Below are positions 1 through 9,339 of a DNA stretch of 55,159 bases, in pieces. The first letter of the stretch is position 1; each line of letters opens with the position of its first letter. The notes below the pieces were generated by a model, which made no database searches, had not been told where the DNA came from, and saw only the letters and a list, made by a program, of their open reading frames with translations. The DNA comes from Fen-999 sp964469455 (GTDB lineage Bacteria > Pseudomonadota > Gammaproteobacteria > Burkholderiales > Rhodocyclaceae). The translations under genes and the position numbers were made by a program. Where the stretch lies: the NCBI GenBank assembly GCA_964469455.1, contig CAYXZX010000005.1, positions 1-55,159 on the forward strand. The letters are read 5' to 3'.

Positions 1-345
1 AACCATGCCCAGGCCTGCGTGTTCGTCACCGGCCATCTCAAGGATGGCACCATGAACCTCGACTGGCCAGGCCTGGCCAGGCGCCGCCAGACCGTGGTGA
101 TCTACATGGGCCTCCACGGACTCCAGTTGCTTTGCGAGAAGCTGATCGAGCACGGCCTGCCACCGGACTGGCCGGCCGCCATCATCCAGCAGGGAACGAC
201 ACCGCGGCAGCGCACGGTCGCCGGCACCCTGGCCACGCTGCCCGCCCTGGCCGAGGCCGCGAAACTGAAGGCGCCGACGCTGATCATCGTCGGCGAGGTC
301 GTCAAACTCCACGAGAAACTGGCCTGGTTGCCTGAACCGGCGTGA
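1..345 (+). CDS. Uroporphyrinogen-III C-methyltransferase, C-terminal part
   Basis: This is the tail of an SAM-dependent tetrapyrrole methyltransferase of the SUMT/CobA/CysG-C type, which converts uroporphyrinogen III to precorrin-2 for siroheme or cobalamin. The frame is open from base 1, so the true start lies outside the window. Visible family features are FVTGHLKDG, the VVIYMG strand, the AAIIQQGTTPRQR block, and the closing segment APTLIIVGEVVKL. Only about 114 residues are present. It points rightwards toward the convergent narL-like gene, 20 bases away. Whether the missing part is fused to a siroheme synthase domain (CysG) or is stand-alone cannot be seen. Confidence 0.9.
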   Translation, partial: NHAQACVFVTGHLKDGTMNLDWPGLARRRQTVVIYMGLHGLQLLCEKLIEHGLPPDWPAAIIQQGTTPRQRTVAGTLATLPALAEAAKLKAPTLIIVGEVVKLHEKLAWLPEPA

Positions 346-365
346 TGGCGCAATCCAGGCGTGGA

Positions 366-1046
366 TCAGTTCCCGCCTGCTTGTTGATCGCGCTTGCCCG
401 ACTTGTGTTCGACCGCGAACACCGCCGCTTCGACGCGTGACGTCAGGTTGAGTTTCGACAGGATATGACGGACGTGCAGCTTGACCGTGTCATGGCTGAT
501 GTCGAGCGCGCGGGCGATGGCCTTGTTCGACAGTCCCTGCGCCAGATAGTCGAGAATCTCCCGCTCGCGCGCGGTCAGCTGCTTGAGCGCGTCGGCCTTG
601 GCCGTTGCCGGCGCTCCGCCTTGCAGCAGATTCACCAGTTTCATCGTCATGGTCGGCGCCACTACCGTCTCGCCCCGAACCGCGCGCTGGACGGCGTCGA
701 CGACATCGTCCGGTTCCATGTCCTTGAGCAGATAACCCTGCGCCCCGGCGCGCATGGCGCTGGCGAGATCGTCTTCCGCGTCGGAAACCGTCAGGATCAG
801 TACCGGGCCGCGCCAGTTCGCGGCACGGATGCGCCGCAACAGGGCAACGCCGCCTTGCGGCGGCATGTTGAGATCGGTGATCACCACATCCGGTTGGGTC
901 TCCGCAAGCAGGCCCAGGGCGGCATCGCCATTGCCGGCCATGCCGACCACGCGGATTTCCCCGCGCTGTTCCAGCAGTTCGGCCAGGCCCTTGCGGAACA
1001 GCGTGTGATCATCCACCAGCAGGACGCGGATTCGGGCATCGCTCAT
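366..1046 (-). CDS. NarL/FixJ-family response regulator
   Basis: A 226-residue two-component response regulator. The receiver domain (about 5-120) has the acidic pair D12/D13, phosphoacceptor D58 in ITDLNMP, T86 and K108 in LLKD. A LuxR-type helix-turn-helix follows (about 150-215, with LTAREREILDYLAQGLSNKAIA). Its start overlaps the stop of the upstream histidine kinase as ATGA, so the two are translationally coupled and surely form a pair. The closest named relatives are NarL/NarP nitrate-nitrite regulators. The signal and targets are not shown by the sequence. It may regulate the anaerobic respiratory genes elsewhere in the window, but that is inference. Confidence 0.93.
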   Translation of the reverse strand: MSDARIRVLLVDDHTLFRKGLAELLEQRGEIRVVGMAGNGDAALGLLAETQPDVVITDLNMPPQGGVALLRRIRAANWRGPVLILTVSDAEDDLASAMRAGAQGYLLKDMEPDDVVDAVQRAVRGETVVAPTMTMKLVNLLQGGAPATAKADALKQLTAREREILDYLAQGLSNKAIARALDISHDTVKLHVRHILSKLNLTSRVEAAVFAVEHKSGKRDQQAGGN

Positions 1047-2275
1047 GCGGCGGACCTCATGGGCATCACGGGAAAAATCAGCCGAACCCGGAAACCCCGA
1101 TCGGGCAGGTTGGCCACCTCGATCCGGCCGCCGATTTTCCTCGCCCGTTCGCGCATGATGGCCAGGCCAAAGTGGTCACGCAGGCGTGGATGTTCCTCGA
1201 AACCGCCGATGCGATTGGCAATGGCGAAAAACCCCTGCCCGCCGCGCCCGTCGTCCTCGACGGTGGCGACGTAATAGTCGCCGGCGCCTTCCAGCGACAG
1301 GCGCGCGCGCGTGGCACCCGAGTGCCGCACCACGTTGGCCAGCGCCTCCTGAATGATGAAGAAGACTTGAGCCTCCTGATCGACTGACAGCCGCAGATCG
1401 GAAACGCGATTGTCGAACTCGAGCGCAATCCCGGTGCGATCCTGGAATCCCGCAGCCATCTCGCGCAAGGCATGGGCAAGCCCGAGCGGATCCATGCGGT
1501 TGCGGAATTGCGTCAGCAGTTCACGCAATTGTCCATAGGCCATGTCCAGCGCCTGTCCCACGTCGGCCGAGTACTTGCCGGCGCGCTCCGCCTCGCCGTC
1601 GGCGAGCGCATCCTGCAGAAGCGCGACGCGCATCTTCATGTAGGCCAGCGTCTGAGCCAGGGAATCGTGGATTTCGGCGGCCATCATCTGCCGTTCGTTC
1701 ATCAGCGCGATGCGCAGATTCTCGCGTTTCAGGCGCGCGTTCTCCAGCGCCATGCCCAGGTGCTCGCCGATCGAGCGGAATAGCAGCACGACTTCCTCGG
1801 GCAGCTCGAACTGTTCCGGCAGGAACAGGTTGTACGTGCCCATCAGGCGCCCGCCATGCTTCAGCGGCACCACGACCATGGCCTGGCAATCGCGATCGAA
1901 ATAGGGATGGCCGGTTCGCGTGGCGCAGTCGTGCAGGTCGATCTCGTAGTGCGTGCGATTGTCGAGCACGGCGCGCCCGCACTGGCCGCAATCAATGGGA
2001 ACGACACGCTCGCGCTCGACGACTTCGGCCGGCAAACCCCGCGCGCCGACCAGCCGCAAGTGACGACCGTCCGTCGTCAGGACCCGGACGGCGCCGGCGC
2101 TGGCATGTGCGAGACGCAGCATGGTGCCGAGAAAGCGCCCCAGCAACTCCTCGACATCGTCCTCGTCGGCGAGATTCGCCGAAACCTCGGAGATGATGCT
2201 GAGCGCCTCGAGCTTGGTAGTGTCGTCGACATCCAGTTCGAGGTCGGCAGAACGGGGCGCGCCGGCGGCATCCAT
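1043..2275 (-). CDS. Soluble NarX-like histidine kinase with cysteine-bearing GAF domain
   Basis: A 410-residue sensor kinase without signal peptide or membrane segment. Order: GAF domain (about 25-180), HisKA_3 dimerisation helix with phosphoacceptor H203 in AAEIHDSLAQ, and a HATPase domain (about 290-405, with NVVRHS and EDDGRGG). The GAF domain carries four cysteines at 96, 99, 117 and 130 (CX2C-X17-C-X12-C), which could hold an Fe-S cluster, as proposed for other soluble oxygen/redox-sensing kinases such as AirS and NreB. I chose the ATG at 2275, preceded by AGGAG. A TTG at 2281 is closer to that ribosome site and is an alternative. It is coupled to the response regulator downstream and follows nudF by about 35 bases. 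Confidence 0.88.
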   Translation of the reverse strand: MDAAGAPRSADLELDVDDTTKLEALSIISEVSANLADEDDVEELLGRFLGTMLRLAHASAGAVRVLTTDGRHLRLVGARGLPAEVVERERVVPIDCGQCGRAVLDNRTHYEIDLHDCATRTGHPYFDRDCQAMVVVPLKHGGRLMGTYNLFLPEQFELPEEVVLLFRSIGEHLGMALENARLKRENLRIALMNERQMMAAEIHDSLAQTLAYMKMRVALLQDALADGEAERAGKYSADVGQALDMAYGQLRELLTQFRNRMDPLGLAHALREMAAGFQDRTGIALEFDNRVSDLRLSVDQEAQVFFIIQEALANVVRHSGATRARLSLEGAGDYYVATVEDDGRGGQGFFAIANRIGGFEEHPRLRDHFGLAIMRERARKIGGRIEVANLPDRGFRVRLIFPVMPMRSAA

Positions 2276-2310
2276 GGGCAATCGATCTCCTGTTGCGGGA
2301 AGATTCGATT

Positions 2311-2898
2311 CTACGCCGGCAGCGGCCAGGCGCCCGACAGAACCTTCTCCGCCCAGAGCAGGGCCGTGATCGTCTTGGCATCGGTGATCTCGCCGTCACG
2401 CACCGACAACAATGCATCGTGAATGCCGAGTTCGATGACTTCGAGAATCTCGCCATCGTCAAGTTCGTGCCCGATGTAGGTCAAGCCTTGCGCGAGGAAG
2501 ATCTCGATGCGCTCGTTCGAATAGCCGATGCACGGATGCATGGTGCCGAGATGCCGCCAGGTCCTGGCCTTGTAGCCGGTCTCCTCCCGGAGTTCACGTC
2601 GAGCCGTGTCGAGCATGTGTTCGCCGGCGTCGATCTTGCCCGCCGGCAGTTCGACGAAGACTTGCCGTAGCGGATAACGGTACTGCCGCTCGAACAACAG
2701 CTTGCCGTTATCCAGGAGCGCCACGACGACCACCGCGCCAGGATGCGCAATCCACTCGCGGACGCTTTCATGTCCGTCGGGCAAACGCACCCGGTCACGA
2801 TGGACATGCAGCAACTGCCCGGAGAACACTTCATCCGAGACTAGGGTTTCCTCGGTAAACCTGGAATCGTCCATACTCACCACATGGTATTGATTCAT
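2311..2898 (-). CDS. nudF: Nudix hydrolase, ADP-ribose pyrophosphatase type
   Basis: A 195-residue Nudix protein that probably hydrolyses ADP-ribose or related nucleoside diphosphate sugars in the cytoplasm. The Nudix box GX5EX7REUXEEXGU is complete at residues 87-109 (GKIDAGE...RRELREETGY). The preceding ELPAGK and the following CIGYSNE match the ADP-ribose pyrophosphatase subgroup (length near 200). The N-terminal start is uncertain: a second ATG eight codons in, at 2874, would also give a family-like protein. It is co-directional with the sensor kinase downstream and divergent from the small gene at 2983. Confidence 0.88.
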   Translation of the reverse strand: MNQYHVVSMDDSRFTEETLVSDEVFSGQLLHVHRDRVRLPDGHESVREWIAHPGAVVVVALLDNGKLLFERQYRYPLRQVFVELPAGKIDAGEHMLDTARRELREETGYKARTWRHLGTMHPCIGYSNERIEIFLAQGLTYIGHELDDGEILEVIELGIHDALLSVRDGEITDAKTITALLWAEKVLSGAWPLPA

Positions 2899-2982
2899 AT
2901 TGAACTTTTTGAATCCGCCGCCATCTCCTGATCATGCTGGCAACCGATGCCAACAGGCGCAGACATCGACGAGAAGGCTAAC

Positions 2983-3444
2983 ATGTCCGGATTCATTCCT
3001 GGTTTTGACAGCGACGGCGTCATCACCGTCAATCGCGTGGTGCTGAAGTCCGATTACAGCGTTGACGATCTCGAAGAGCGTGTTGCCTTGCTCTGCGAGA
3101 ACGTCAAGACCTATCACTCCGATACCGGCTTCATCGGTGGCATGGTCCTGCTCAACAGCGGCATGATATCGAACGAAGGCGGCACCGTGGGGCAAGCGGT
3201 GGACAACGCGCTGAAAGACCGCGAGGCGCTGATCGTGACGTGCTGGCGATCGTTCGAGGAGCACGAGGCATCCCATCGCAGCCAGACTTTCCAGCCCCTG
3301 TTCCGGGCGGTACTGGAACTCTGCGAAAACGGCAACGAAGAGGTTGCCTATCGACTGCTATGGTCAGGAAAGGCCTACTCGAAGGCCGAGGCGCTTGAAG
3401 CGCGTGCCGCGAAGCAGCGATTCGCCGCCCAAGGCGCGAGCTAG
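2983..3444 (+). CDS. Hypothetical protein, possibly antibiotic-biosynthesis-monooxygenase fold
   Basis: A 153-residue cytoplasmic protein whose family I do not recognise with certainty. The start at 2983 has a GAGAAGG ribosome site; an in-frame ATG at 2947 lacks one. The stretch EALIVTCWRSFEEHEASHRS resembles the W-x-S-x-E-x-H pattern of small ABM/heme-degrading monooxygenase-like proteins, and the surrounding beta-alpha-beta pattern would fit that ferredoxin-like fold. There is no signal peptide or transmembrane helix. Its stop codon overlaps the stop of convergent nuoN by three bases, leaving no room for a separate terminator. Confidence 0.65.
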   Translation: MSGFIPGFDSDGVITVNRVVLKSDYSVDDLEERVALLCENVKTYHSDTGFIGGMVLLNSGMISNEGGTVGQAVDNALKDREALIVTCWRSFEEHEASHRSQTFQPLFRAVLELCENGNEEVAYRLLWSGKAYSKAEALEARAAKQRFAAQGAS

Positions 3445-4922
3445 AGCGAACGCACCAGCGTCGCGGTGCACAGCATCATCAGCGAATCGGGAAACAGGCC
3501 GAACACGGCAACCGCCAGCCCGTTGAGCGACATCAACACGCGCATGTCGAGACCCGCCTGGATTGGCGCCCCATCAACCGGGTTGTCGAAATACATGAGC
3601 TTGACGATTCTCAGGTAGTAATAGGCACCGATCAGCGAGAAGATCACGGCAAGAACGACGACGGCAATATGCCCCGCCGCGACGGCCGCCAGCAAGACCG
3701 AGAACTTGGCGAAGAAGCCAACGAAGAACGGGATACCGGCCATCGAGAACATCAGCACCGCCATGACCAGGGCAAACCAGGGGCTACGCTTGTTCAGGCC
3801 CTTGAAATCTTCCAGACTCTCGGCTTCGTAGCCGCTGCGCGACAGCAGCAGCACCATGCCAAACGCACCCAGGGACATCAACACGTATGAGACGCTGTAG
3901 TAAAGCGCCGAGCTATAGGCATTGATCAGCGCCATCGGATCCACCTCGGCCCCGACCACGCCGCTCATCAGCGCCAGCAGCATGAATCCCATGTGCGAGA
4001 TCGCCGAATAGCCGAGCATGCGCTTGATGTTGCTTTGGGCAATGGCGGCGAGGTTGCCGATACCGATCGACAGAACCGCCATCAGCATCAGCATCGTCTG
4101 CCAATGCTCGGCAAGGCCGAAAAGGCCGGACACCAGCAGCCGCAGCGCCATGGCAAATGCCGCCAGCTTGGGTGCCGAACTGATCAGGAGGGTGACGGCC
4201 GTCGGCGCGCCGTGATAGACATCGGGAATCCACATGTGGAACGGAACAACGCCCAGCTTGAAAGCGACGCCCGCCACCAGGAATACCAGCCCGAACACCA
4301 GGATCGTGCGGTTCGCGACCCCTTCGTGCACGGCCTGAGCAACCCGGCCAAGTTCCAGGGTTCCGGTCGCTCCGTAGATCATGGACATGCCGTACAGCAG
4401 TAAACCCGATGCCAGGGCACCGAGCACGAAGTACTTCATTGCCGCCTCGGTCGCACGCGGGGAGTCCCGGTCGATGGCGACCATGGCATACAGGGACAGC
4501 GAGAGCATTTCCAGGCCGAGATAGATGGCGAGGAAGTTGTATGCCGAAATCATGACCATCATGCCGAGGGTCGCGAACAGCAGCAGCAGGTAGTACTCGC
4601 CCTTGTCGAGATTGCGTGCGACCAGGTAGTCGCGGCCGTAGATCAGGACAGTGATCACGGCAATGTAGAGCAACAGTTTCAGGAAGTCCGACAACGGATC
4701 GTCGACGAACATGTTCGAGAAGGTCAGCGTTGCCGTGCCGTCGAACGTCGCGTAAGTGATCAATGCGCAGCCGATCAGGGTCAACATCGTCAACACTGGC
4801 GCCAGCCAGCGCCGCGTCGACCCCGCGAGGGCATCGACCAGGAGAATGACGCAGGCCATCGCCGCCAGGAACAGCTCCGGCGCGGCGGGGTACAGGTCTG
4901 GCATGACGAAGTTCTTCAGCAT
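3441..4922 (-). CDS. nuoN: NADH-quinone oxidoreductase subunit N
   Basis: A 493-residue antiporter-like membrane subunit of complex I, one of the three Mrp-related proton-pumping subunits in the inner membrane. About 14 hydrophobic helices are visible. The family core includes GLEMLSLSLYAM, the lysine-bearing helix FKLGVVPFHMW and SNIKRMLGYSAISHMG. It is the last gene of the nuo operon, 18 bases after nuoM, and its 3' end meets the convergent hypothetical gene. Length is normal for betaproteobacteria. An ATG six codons in (MPDLYPAAPEL) is an alternative start. Confidence 0.97.
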   Translation of the reverse strand: MLKNFVMPDLYPAAPELFLAAMACVILLVDALAGSTRRWLAPVLTMLTLIGCALITYATFDGTATLTFSNMFVDDPLSDFLKLLLYIAVITVLIYGRDYLVARNLDKGEYYLLLLFATLGMMVMISAYNFLAIYLGLEMLSLSLYAMVAIDRDSPRATEAAMKYFVLGALASGLLLYGMSMIYGATGTLELGRVAQAVHEGVANRTILVFGLVFLVAGVAFKLGVVPFHMWIPDVYHGAPTAVTLLISSAPKLAAFAMALRLLVSGLFGLAEHWQTMLMLMAVLSIGIGNLAAIAQSNIKRMLGYSAISHMGFMLLALMSGVVGAEVDPMALINAYSSALYYSVSYVLMSLGAFGMVLLLSRSGYEAESLEDFKGLNKRSPWFALVMAVLMFSMAGIPFFVGFFAKFSVLLAAVAAGHIAVVVLAVIFSLIGAYYYLRIVKLMYFDNPVDGAPIQAGLDMRVLMSLNGLAVAVFGLFPDSLMMLCTATLVRSL

Positions 4923-4940
4923 CGTTGCTCTCGCGCCGGA

Positions 4941-6416
4941 TTACAGCTTGCTCATCGCCACATGCTTCAGGAGGTTATCCACGGAAACATGCATGACGTC
5001 GGTGAATGGGAAGGGGTAGATGCCCATGGCCAGGACCGCGGCCGCCAGCAAGGCAAGCACCAGGAACTCGCGCGCGCCGATATCCTGCAACTCGGCCACG
5101 TGATCGTTGGCGACATCCCCAAAGACAACGCGCTTGTACATCCACAGGGTATAGGCCGCGCCGAGAATCAGGGTCGTCGCGGCGGCAAAACCTGTCCAGA
5201 AATTGAACTTGATCGCACCGAGAATGACCATGAACTCGCCGACGAAGCCGGAGGTCGCAGGCAAGCCCGAGTTGGCCATGGCGAACAGCATGAAGAATGC
5301 GGCGAACCTGGGCATCCTGTTGACGACACCGCCGTAGTCGGCAATCTGCCTGGAGTGCATGCGGTCGTACATGACACCAACGCACAGGAACATCGCGGCA
5401 GAGACGAAGCCGTGGGAGATCATCTGTACCAGCGCACCTTCGACGCCGAGTTGATTGAAGATGAAGAAACCCAGCGTTACGAAGCCCATGTGGGAGATCG
5501 ATGAATAGGCGATCAGTTTCTTCATGTCGGCCTGCACGAGGGCGACAAAGCCGATATAGATGACCGCGATCAGCGACAGGGCAATCATCATCGGCGCGAG
5601 ATAATGACTGGCGTCGGGCAGGATGGGCAGCGAGAACCGGATGAAACCGTAGGCACCCAGCTTGAGCATGATGGCAGCCAGCACTACCGATCCGCCGGTC
5701 GGAGCCTCGACGTGGGCGTCCGGCAACCAGGTGTGCACCGGCCACATCGGCACCTTCACGGCGAACGCCACCATGAAGGCGATGAAGACGAGCACCTGCG
5801 GCTGCATGGCCAGCCGCAACTGGTGCCATTCGAGCAGATTGAAGCTGCCACCCGATTCCAGGAACAGGTAAAGCAGCGAGACCAGCATCAGCAGCGAGCC
5901 GAGCAAGGTGTATAGGAAGAACTTGAATGCCGCATAGACCCGGTTCGGACCGCCCCAGACGCCAATGATGATGTACATCGGAATCAGGCTTGCCTCGAAG
6001 AAGACGTAGAACAACACGGCGTCCAGCGCGGCAAAAATGCCGTTCATCAATCCCGACATGATCAGGAACGCGGCCATGTACTGCGCGATCTTTTCCTCGA
6101 TCACTTCCCAGCCGGCCAACACCACCAGGATGGTGACGAAAGCGTTGAGCAGGAGGAACAGAACGGAAATGCCATCGACGCCAAGGAAGTACTGCACGTT
6201 GAAGCGCGGTATCCAGGGCGCCATCTCGACGAACTGCATGCCGACATACGCACGGTCGAAGCCCGTGTAAAGCGGCAGCGTGACGAGGAAGCCGGCAACG
6301 GCCACGGCCAGTGACAGCCACCGGACCGCATCGCGGCGCTCGGAGCCAAGGGCGAGAATCGGAAGTGCGCCGAGGATGGGCACCCAGATCGCAAGGCTCA
6401 GGAGGTAGGAGTTCAT
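4941..6416 (-). CDS. nuoM: NADH-quinone oxidoreductase subunit M
   Basis: A 491-residue proton-pumping antiporter-like subunit of complex I. Diagnostic segments are FFEASLIPMYIIIGVWGG with the conserved glutamate, FAVKVPMWPVHTWLPDAH with the key lysine, and MKKLIAYSSISHMGF. The start is supported by GACGAGAAG just upstream. It lies 15 bases after nuoL and 18 bases before nuoN. Many transmembrane helices and normal length; nothing odd is seen. Confidence 0.97.
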   Translation of the reverse strand: MNSYLLSLAIWVPILGALPILALGSERRDAVRWLSLAVAVAGFLVTLPLYTGFDRAYVGMQFVEMAPWIPRFNVQYFLGVDGISVLFLLLNAFVTILVVLAGWEVIEEKIAQYMAAFLIMSGLMNGIFAALDAVLFYVFFEASLIPMYIIIGVWGGPNRVYAAFKFFLYTLLGSLLMLVSLLYLFLESGGSFNLLEWHQLRLAMQPQVLVFIAFMVAFAVKVPMWPVHTWLPDAHVEAPTGGSVVLAAIMLKLGAYGFIRFSLPILPDASHYLAPMMIALSLIAVIYIGFVALVQADMKKLIAYSSISHMGFVTLGFFIFNQLGVEGALVQMISHGFVSAAMFLCVGVMYDRMHSRQIADYGGVVNRMPRFAAFFMLFAMANSGLPATSGFVGEFMVILGAIKFNFWTGFAAATTLILGAAYTLWMYKRVVFGDVANDHVAELQDIGAREFLVLALLAAAVLAMGIYPFPFTDVMHVSVDNLLKHVAMSKL

Positions 6417-6431
6417 CCGCTTCTCGTCCTA

Positions 6432-8423
6432 TCAGCTACGACCCAGCCACAGCGTCAGCAACACGAAGACGCCGAGGAGCATGGAGAAGGCGTACTGGTA
6501 CACGTGACCACTCTGCAAGCGCCGCACGACACCAGCGAAGCGTCCGACCAGGCTGGCCGAACCATTGACGGCGAGGCCATCAATCAATACCTGATCGCCT
6601 GCCTTCCAGAGCCCGCGACCAAGGCCGCGCGCGCCGCCAGCGAAGAACCAGTCATTGAAGTCGTCGAAGCCGTATTTCTTCTCGAGCGCCCAGGCGAACG
6701 GCGCAAAGCGTTGCTTGATCACGGCTGGCAAGTCCGGTCGCTTGATGTACAGATACCAGGCCGTACCCGCGCCGGCGATCGCCAGCCAGAACGGCACCGA
6801 AGTCAGCCCATGCAGGATCATCGGAATCACGCCATGGAAATGCTCCTTCATGTGCGCGATGGCGTGATGGTCGTTGCCGATGACGATCGCACCATCGAAG
6901 TAGTCGCCGAACAGCATGGGCCCGATGAGCCACCCTGAAGCAATGGCGGGAATCGCCAGCAGGATCAGAGGAATCGTGACGACCTTCGGTGACTCGTGCG
7001 GCTCGACCGGACCGTGGTGGCCATGGTCGTCGTCGTGATGGGGGTCGTGGCCGTGGTCGTCATGACGGGCTTCACGGAAGCGCTCCTTGCCATGGAAGGC
7101 GAAGAAGACGAGCCGGAAGGAATAGAAGCCGCCGACGAAGACGCCGGCAAGCAACGCAAGGTAGGCGAAAGTCGCCCCGGGGACATGTGCAAGTTGCACG
7201 GCCTCGATGATCGAGTCCTTGGAGAAGAATCCGGCAAAAGGTGGCAGGCCGGCATTGGCAATCGCGCCGATCAGCACGGTGGCATAGGTGATGGGCATGA
7301 ACTTGCGCAATCCGCCCATGCGCCGCATGTCCTGCTCGTGGTGCATGGCAATGATGACGGAACCTGCGCCGAGGAAGAGAACCGCCTTGAAGAAGGCATG
7401 CGTCATCAGGTGGAAAATCGCCGCCGAGTATGCGGAGGCACCCAGTGCGGCGGTCATGTAGCCGAGCTGGGACAGCGTCGAATACGCCACCACGCGCTTG
7501 ATGTCGGTCTGCACGATGGCGATCAGCGCCATGAACAGGGCAGTGACGGCGCCGATGACGATGACGAACGACAGCGCCGCATCGGAGAGTTCGAACAGCG
7601 GGGACATGCGCGACACCATGAAGATGCCAGCCGTCACCATGGTTGCGGCATGGATGAGCGCGGAGATCGGCGTCGGACCTTCCATCGAGTCCGGCAGCCA
7701 GACGTGCAGCGGGAACTGCGCGGACTTGCCCATGGCGCCGATGAACAGGCCGATGCAGATGGCGGTGATCAGCGGCCAGCCGGTGACAACCTCGGTGATC
7801 GTCGCCAATTCCTTGCCCTTGGCGAAAACGGTCGCGTAATCGAGCGAACCGGCATAGGCGGCAACCAGGCCGATACCCATGAGGAAGCCGAAGTCACCGA
7901 CGCGATTGACCAGGAACGCCTTGAGGTTGGCATAAATGGCCGTCGGCCGGGTATACCAGAAGCCGATCAGCAGGTAGGAAACCAGGCCGACCGCTTCCCA
8001 GCCGAAGAACAACTGCAGGAAGTTGTTGCTCATCACCAGCATGAGCATCGAGAACGTAAATAGCGAGATGTAGCTGAAGAACCGCTGGTAACCTGGATCT
8101 TCCGCCATGTAGCCGATAGTGTAGACATGCACCATCAGCGAAACGAAGGTGACGACGATCAGCATCACCGCGGTAAGGCGGTCGACGAGAAAGCCAATCT
8201 CGAGCTTGAGTCCGCCTGCCTCCATCCATGTGTAGAGCGTGCCATTGAAGGTATTGCCGGCCAGCACGTCCTGCATCACCAGCACCGAACAGGCGAACGA
8301 CACGGCAACACCGAGGATGGTGATCCAGTGGGCGCCAGCCCGCCCGACAACCCTGCCCAGCAGGCCCGCGATGATCGAACCGACCAGCGGCGCAAAGGGA
8401 ATGATCAGATAAAGGGTCTTCAT
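6432..8423 (-). CDS. nuoL: NADH-quinone oxidoreductase subunit L, with His-rich loop
   Basis: A 663-residue complex I subunit, the distal proton-pumping subunit with the long lateral helix. Family markers are FFGWEAVGLVSYLLIGFW, GKSAQFPLHVWLPDSMEGPTP and DIKRVVAYSTLSQLGYM. A hydrophilic loop at about residues 445-475 (bases 7003-7080) is very rich in histidine and aspartate (HDDHGHDPHHDDDHGHH). NuoL loops vary in this region, and a metal-binding or buffering role would be speculation. It is the largest membrane gene of the operon, four bases after nuoK. Confidence 0.97.
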   Translation of the reverse strand: MKTLYLIIPFAPLVGSIIAGLLGRVVGRAGAHWITILGVAVSFACSVLVMQDVLAGNTFNGTLYTWMEAGGLKLEIGFLVDRLTAVMLIVVTFVSLMVHVYTIGYMAEDPGYQRFFSYISLFTFSMLMLVMSNNFLQLFFGWEAVGLVSYLLIGFWYTRPTAIYANLKAFLVNRVGDFGFLMGIGLVAAYAGSLDYATVFAKGKELATITEVVTGWPLITAICIGLFIGAMGKSAQFPLHVWLPDSMEGPTPISALIHAATMVTAGIFMVSRMSPLFELSDAALSFVIVIGAVTALFMALIAIVQTDIKRVVAYSTLSQLGYMTAALGASAYSAAIFHLMTHAFFKAVLFLGAGSVIIAMHHEQDMRRMGGLRKFMPITYATVLIGAIANAGLPPFAGFFSKDSIIEAVQLAHVPGATFAYLALLAGVFVGGFYSFRLVFFAFHGKERFREARHDDHGHDPHHDDDHGHHGPVEPHESPKVVTIPLILLAIPAIASGWLIGPMLFGDYFDGAIVIGNDHHAIAHMKEHFHGVIPMILHGLTSVPFWLAIAGAGTAWYLYIKRPDLPAVIKQRFAPFAWALEKKYGFDDFNDWFFAGGARGLGRGLWKAGDQVLIDGLAVNGSASLVGRFAGVVRRLQSGHVYQYAFSMLLGVFVLLTLWLGRS

Positions 8424-8427
8424 GCCT

Positions 8428-8733
8428 CTAGCCCTTCAGGCCGTCGAGTTTATCGACGTCGATCGTGGAAAGATTCCGGAACAACACGACCAGGATCGCC
8501 AGGCCGATGCCCGACTCGGCGGCGGCAACAGTAAGAATGAAGAACACGAACAGCTGCCCCGACAGATCATTCAGGTAATGGGAGAAGGCGACGAAGTTCA
8601 TGTTCACCGCCAGCAGCATCAGTTCAATGGCCATCAGCAGGACGATCAGGTTCCTGCGGTTGAGAAAGATGCCGACCACGCCGATCGTAAACAGGATCGC
8701 GGCCAGGATCAGGTAATGCGACAGGGTGATCAT
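8428..8733 (-). CDS. nuoK: NADH-quinone oxidoreductase subunit K
   Basis: A 101-residue, three-helix membrane subunit of complex I. It has the conserved buried glutamates in LLMAIELMLLAVN and in TVAAAESGIGLA, which take part in proton translocation. Its ATG overlaps the nuoJ stop (ATGA at 8730-8733), so translation is coupled. Length is standard. Confidence 0.97.
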   Translation of the reverse strand: MITLSHYLILAAILFTIGVVGIFLNRRNLIVLLMAIELMLLAVNMNFVAFSHYLNDLSGQLFVFFILTVAAAESGIGLAILVVLFRNLSTIDVDKLDGLKG

Positions 8734-9335
8734 TCGCCCTCCTTCTCGGCAGGCATCTGCAACACCCTGAGCCGGTCTGTATGCTTGACTGCGATCTGCT
8801 GGACTGGGTCGAGATGCTTGACATCCTGGCGCCGCCGCAAAGTCAGCACCACGGCGGCGATGATGGCGACGAGCAGGATGATCGAAGCGAGTTCGAAGGG
8901 ATAGACGTAGTCGGTGAACAGCAGACGACCCAGTTCCTTGGTGTTGCTGTAATCCGCACCCATCTTCCTGTCAGGGAATGCCACCAGGCCGAAGTAGTCG
9001 GTGGACAGCACCAGAAGCATCTCCGCCACCATCAGGACGCCCAAGGTGGCGGCCAACGGCATGTTGCGCCAGAAGCCCTGGCGCAGGCGCTTGATGTCGA
9101 TGTCAAGCATCATGATGACGAAGAGGAACAGCACCATCACCGCGCCCACATAGACCATCACCAGCGCAATCGCCAGAAACTCCGCCTGCAGAGTCAGCCA
9201 CAGGCCACCCGCGTTAAAGAAGGCCAGGACCAGATAGAGGACGGCATGCACCGGGTTGCGCGCGGTAATCACGCGCAGCGCAGCGAAGATCATCAGCGCG
9301 GCGAAGACGTAAAAGATAACGGTCGTCAGGTCCAT
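8730..9335 (-). CDS. nuoJ: NADH-quinone oxidoreductase subunit J
   Basis: A 201-residue complex I membrane subunit with five predicted helices. It has the family segment VYVGAVMVLFLFVIMMLD. I chose the ATG at 9335 (MDLTTVIFYVF), which follows the nuoI stop by four bases. The frame is open seven codons further upstream, but that would overlap nuoI. Coupled to nuoK by ATGA. Confidence 0.96.
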   Translation of the reverse strand: MDLTTVIFYVFAALMIFAALRVITARNPVHAVLYLVLAFFNAGGLWLTLQAEFLAIALVMVYVGAVMVLFLFVIMMLDIDIKRLRQGFWRNMPLAATLGVLMVAEMLLVLSTDYFGLVAFPDRKMGADYSNTKELGRLLFTDYVYPFELASIILLVAIIAAVVLTLRRRQDVKHLDPVQQIAVKHTDRLRVLQMPAEKEGE

Positions 9336-9339
9336 GGCG

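Noticed and set aside
6996..8063. A 355-codon plus-strand frame opposite nuoL
   Set aside because: Antisense to nuoL; its composition simply mirrors high-G+C codon use.
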